Positions 60,981 to 64,000 of a stretch of DNA of 64,000 nucleotides are shown in pieces (within the stretch, counting starts at the first letter, position 1; each line of letters starts with the position of its first letter). The position numbers were made by a program, and so were the translations under genes. Under the pieces are notes generated by a model. The model had not been told where the DNA came from and did not search any database. It was given only the letters and a program-made list of their open reading frames with translations. Location of the stretch: contig NC_091247.1 in assembly GCF_042477335.2 (NCBI RefSeq), positions 226,572,001 through 226,636,000 of the forward strand. The letters are read 5' to 3'. Origin of the DNA: Ovis canadensis (lineage: Eukaryota > Chordata > Mammalia > Artiodactyla > Bovidae).

Positions 60981-61164
60981 ATTAAACCCATTTACTGAGA
61001 TCTTAATTTGGGTAATTATACTTTTACTTCTACAATTTCTAATTGGCTCTTTTAAAAACTTCCTATATAATATTTTTATAATATAGTTATATCATACAAA
61101 ATATTTACATATTTTACACATTTGGTTTTCAATTTTTAGACATAATTTTATGGGGTTTGAGTAT

Positions 61165-61300
61165 CTTTTGTTGTTGTCTAGCCACTGAGTCAATTCTGAC
61201 TCTTCGCAACCTTGTGGACTGTAGCCCACCAGGCTCCTCTGTCCACTGGATTCTCCAGGCCAGGATACTGCAGAGGGCTGTCATTTGGAGCTTATTAGGT
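61165..61300 (-). repeat. Bov-tA SINE fragment
   Basis: TTGTTGTCTAGCCACTGAGTC to CAGGCCAGGATACTGCAGAGG; the tRNA-like half is missing. Confidence 0.85.
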
Positions 61301-62465
61301 GTGGTTGTTTTGAAGCCTCTGTGGGCCTCTCCTGTGACCTGTTTCTGCTGTTTCTTATGCACACTGCTGCACCCTGTGCCTGGCTACCTCTGAGGGTGCA
61401 GAGACTTGGTAAATGGTTTGCAGAAATGTGCTAAAGCCTGGGATGATGAGATCCCTCTGGGGGGAGATCAGTGTTTGCTGCTATCAGTTATGTGGGTGTG
61501 CTAGCAATCTGGGGTCCCCTTAAAGCGATTTCAGGATTTGGGTGTCTCTGGGCCCCCAAGGGAAGCAGAACTGAGCTGCAGCCTTTGGGGCAGCCTTTGG
61601 GGTCCCCATCAGTAACGGGGCCTGCACAACGCTCCCTCTGGAGTTCCTGGACTCCCACGCCTCCCCCCAGCCTGGCTCATCCTCTCAGCCCTTCTTTCAG
61701 AGTCAATAAGTCCCCAGGCAAAAATCAGCCCAAGCCACTTTCTCTTTCTGTGTTTGTTTTCTTCCAGGCCTCAAAGTCAAAATTCTCTGCTACCTTGTCA
61801 GCTCTCTAGTGCCCTCAGGTAGTTTTAAAAAATGCATGTGGCCTAAGGCTTCCAGCTGCTCTCACGGGCGGCAGGAGGTCGGGGCACAGTCTGATCTCTG
61901 GAGGTGTGTGGTGGGGTGTGCCTTTCAGACGGCTGAAACGAAGGCCTATTCGAACGCTAGCGGTACTGACCCAGCAGAGAGGGAAATCTGTGATACAAGA
62001 TTGAAGGGAGGTGTTGTCATAGGCAACGGGGGATGGAATCTTGAGATAGGACTCAGCGTGGCCGAAGCCTGGCTGCTTCCTTTTGTGGTGGCTCGGGGCC
62101 GGGGTGGCTTGAGGGCAGTCATCCCCGGAGGACCCCTTGGCCCGCTCCCAGCATGGAGGCAGGGGCCCTACTTCCTGTAGACATTTCGCTCGGGGAGGAA
62201 GTAATGTCTGTCCAGTATGGACCACAGGCTGTGCTTCCTCGCCAAGGAAGCGCTGGTTGGCTGTGCCCAATGGCTCAGGGGCCGAGCAGGAGAGGAAGGG
62301 GGTGCAGAGAAGCAGGGTGAGAGCCAGCACTGCTCAGCTTCACCGTCGTCACTGATAGCCTCCAGCCTACGAAGTCCTGCCAGAGAGCATCCTTTCCAGG
62401 CCCAGACCCTGCTGTCCCCTAGGACAGATTGATCTTGTCTCTCCTGTGCTCTTGGCCTGACCACG
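61301..62465. other. single-copy intergenic DNA
   Basis: No gene, RNA or repeat recognised. Confidence 0.4.
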
Positions 62466-62565
62466 GCTCCCCGCTGCCTGTCGGATCAAGTCTGAGACAT
62501 TCGACTGGGCACCTGAGATCCTGAAGCCTCTGGAGCCCCACTGTCCTTTCTCATGTTGGCACCCC
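62466..62565 (+). repeat. L2-like fragment
   Basis: GGCTCCCCGCTGCCTGTCGG and ATCAAGTCTGAGACATTCGAC resemble the L2 phrase CTCCCCATTGCCTACAGGATC. Confidence 0.5.
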
Positions 62566-62645
62566 TGTCGGCAGTTGGAGCCGGAGCTAACCGTGATGGG
62601 GGGAAGGGACCACTGGGAGACAGAAGGCAGCTTTCCAGTGGAATC

Positions 62646-62651
62646 TTTATT
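62646..62651 (-). terminator. candidate minus-strand polyadenylation signal (AATAAA)
   Basis: Plus-strand TTTATT; on minus the context is TTTTGAATAAAGATTCCACTG followed by a CT-rich and GT-containing stretch. Could be a distal poly(A) site of a convergent gene entering from the right. Confidence 0.3.
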
Positions 62652-63705
62652 CAAAAGGTTTTTCTGTCCCCCTCCCAGCACCAAGGCAGGGAGGTGTGTG
62701 TGTGTGAGTGTGCATGTGTGTGGGCATGAGGCCGCATCCTGGCCGGGCCCTCCTTGCCTAAAAACAGGGGCATGAAAGACCCTCCCCACAGCCTCTCCAA
62801 AGATCCTCAACGTACTCCAAGGACGTGCCTGCAGCAGCAAAACAGTGACGTCAACCCTGTCCATCCCCCAACATTTGCCTGGTCCTTTTCTCTGCACCAG
62901 CCAGGAGGCTGGGTGGGGTGCGGGGGTGGGGTAGGTTTGGGGAGGAGGAGGGTGTGCCTGACAGTCTGGACCTTGGGGTGGAGCTCAAGTCTGATGGACT
63001 GGCGGGAGGGCTTGACTGGCGGGAGGGCTTGACTAGCATCTGAGCCGGAAACTCCCAAGCTGAGCTGCACCCGGCCAGAGGGCTGTCACTGCTCTGGGCC
63101 AGTTGGGAATGATGGGGTTGAAGACTGGGGGAAAGAGGCTCCAGCATGGCCCGCCTTGGATTGGAGGCACAGAACCCTATTTGCCCAGTAAGTGTGTCTG
63201 TCCCTGCTGGAGTGCGGAGGCTGGTCCTCCGCCGCGGACCCGCCTACCTGAGGACGGCCCCAGTGTTGGGGGGCTGTCTTCCGAGTGGGGCCAGGAAACC
63301 CGCCGACCAGCAGAGCCGCCCTCTGCCTGCATCGTCCATGGGCACGGGCGGGGATGGCGCTGAGTCCCCAGCAACTGTCACTGACCCGCCCGCCACCAGC
63401 CAGTGCCCCCCTGGGTGGCCCTGTCCACTCTCCCACCTGCTTCTTGCCCTCTGCAAGGCGGTCACCATCTGCCCTCTCGATCTGCCCGTGGCTCTGGACC
63501 CTCTGAAGCTTTCTGAGAGGACTTTGTGTGACCAGCTGCCCCTAACGCCACCCCAGGCAGCTCCTCGGCTGAGAGCCCCTCCCCAGGCCCTGGGGGTCCA
63601 CCCTCCCTGGTGGAGCAACAAGAGATGTGAGCGCAGCTGCCCCCCGGGGACACGGTGGAACATGAAAACAAATTTCAGGACAGGGAAGAGTTGCTGTGAC
63701 ACTCC

Positions 63706-63711
63706 TTTATT
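63706..63711 (-). terminator. candidate minus-strand polyadenylation signal (AATAAA)
   Basis: Minus-strand context TAGGTTTTAATAAAGGAGTGT, preceded by a long AU-rich stretch (63712-63835 on plus) typical of vertebrate 3' UTR ends. Human SHISAL1 lies downstream of PARVG and runs toward it, so this may be its 3' end. Confidence 0.45.
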
Positions 63712-64000
63712 AAAACCTAGGGACATCTTTATAAAAACTACTGTATATAAAGACAAAAGCAGTGCAACCGCGGTCCGTGTAAAACACATTATTGTTATTA
63801 CATTATATTATTATTATTATTATTAGGAATATTATTGGTTTTTGGTTTTCCCGGTTATCAGCTCTCAGAGAGACCCCATGCCTGCGCACGTGAAATGGGG
63901 GTTAACAGGAGAGAGACCAGTCTGTCTGTGCCCTTGTCTGGTTGGGGGCAAGGGAGTCCCACCTGGTCAGGGGGACTGGGCCCCTCACCCTCGCCGTCCC
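63712..64000 (-). other. candidate 3' UTR of a convergent minus-strand gene, runs off the window
   Basis: AT-rich, non-repetitive except for a short ATT run (63802-63825), directly upstream (in minus sense) of an AATAAA. No coding exon is visible. The gene would be SHISAL1 (KIAA1644) by human gene order; this is an inference from synteny, not a sequence match I can prove. Confidence 0.35.

Noticed and set aside
63146-63826. Plus-strand open frame of 226 codons near the right edge
   Set aside because: No domain; it ends in the AT-rich stretch that better fits a minus-strand 3' UTR.
1-64000. A previously undescribed multi-gene system
   Set aside because: Beyond PARVG and repeats I see no cluster of unknown genes, defence-type modules or unusual operon-like order. 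The window is ordinary ruminant autosomal DNA.

Overview
The window is nuclear DNA from a ruminant, almost certainly a bovid (cattle, sheep or goat group). The evidence is the repeat content: many Bov-tA SINEs (tRNA-like head joined to a BovB-derived tail), two Bov-A2 dimers, CHR-type SINEs, several BovB (RTE) LINE copies including one of about 2 kb, L1 tails of the cetartiodactyl type, and older MIR, L2 and L1M remnants. I see no bacterial or viral gene, no CRISPR array and no functional RNA gene.

Only one protein-coding gene can be read with confidence: PARVG (gamma-parvin), plus strand, ATG at 9341 and stop at 33190-33192. I joined twelve coding exons by GT/AG boundaries and phase. They sum to 996 nt, giving 331 residues plus stop with no break in frame, the same length as human gamma-parvin as I recall it. 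Layout: N-terminal leader (exons 1-2), first calponin-homology domain (exons 3-5), a short linker spread over exons 6-8 that includes a 23-nt micro-exon, second CH domain (exons 9-12). The protein is a leukocyte-enriched focal-adhesion adaptor that binds integrin-linked kinase and paxillin-type LD motifs.

Region by region: 1-5860 is repeat-rich upstream DNA (Bov-tA, an inverted BovB pair, old L1). 5860-9324 is mostly single-copy, with a GC-richer block and ETS-like sites that may hold the PARVG promoter and 5' noncoding exons. 9325-33192 is PARVG; three introns (5, 7 and 10) each carry a 0.6-0.9 kb CATC/CATT-type tandem array, all with the C-rich strand on +, and the intron 7 array has a clear higher-order period of about 172 bp. 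33193-46600 is largely single-copy intergenic DNA with scattered SINEs. 46600-61300 is dense repeat DNA: a decayed BovB with readable reverse-transcriptase motifs, a palindromic mariner-like miniature element beside it, Bov-A2 insertions with clean target-site duplications, and a long L1 broken by later insertions. 61300-64000 returns to single-copy DNA with two minus-strand AATAAA signals that look like the 3' end of a convergent gene; by synteny with human this would be SHISAL1 (KIAA1644), but no coding exon of it is visible here.

I found no convincing new biological system. The items most worth a second look are the three parallel intronic tandem arrays and the 172-bp higher-order unit, a G-quadruplex motif lying across the exon 6 splice donor just upstream of the micro-exon, the large BovB inverted repeat at 2.35-3.47 kb, and the set of nested insertions whose duplicated target sites allow relative dating.
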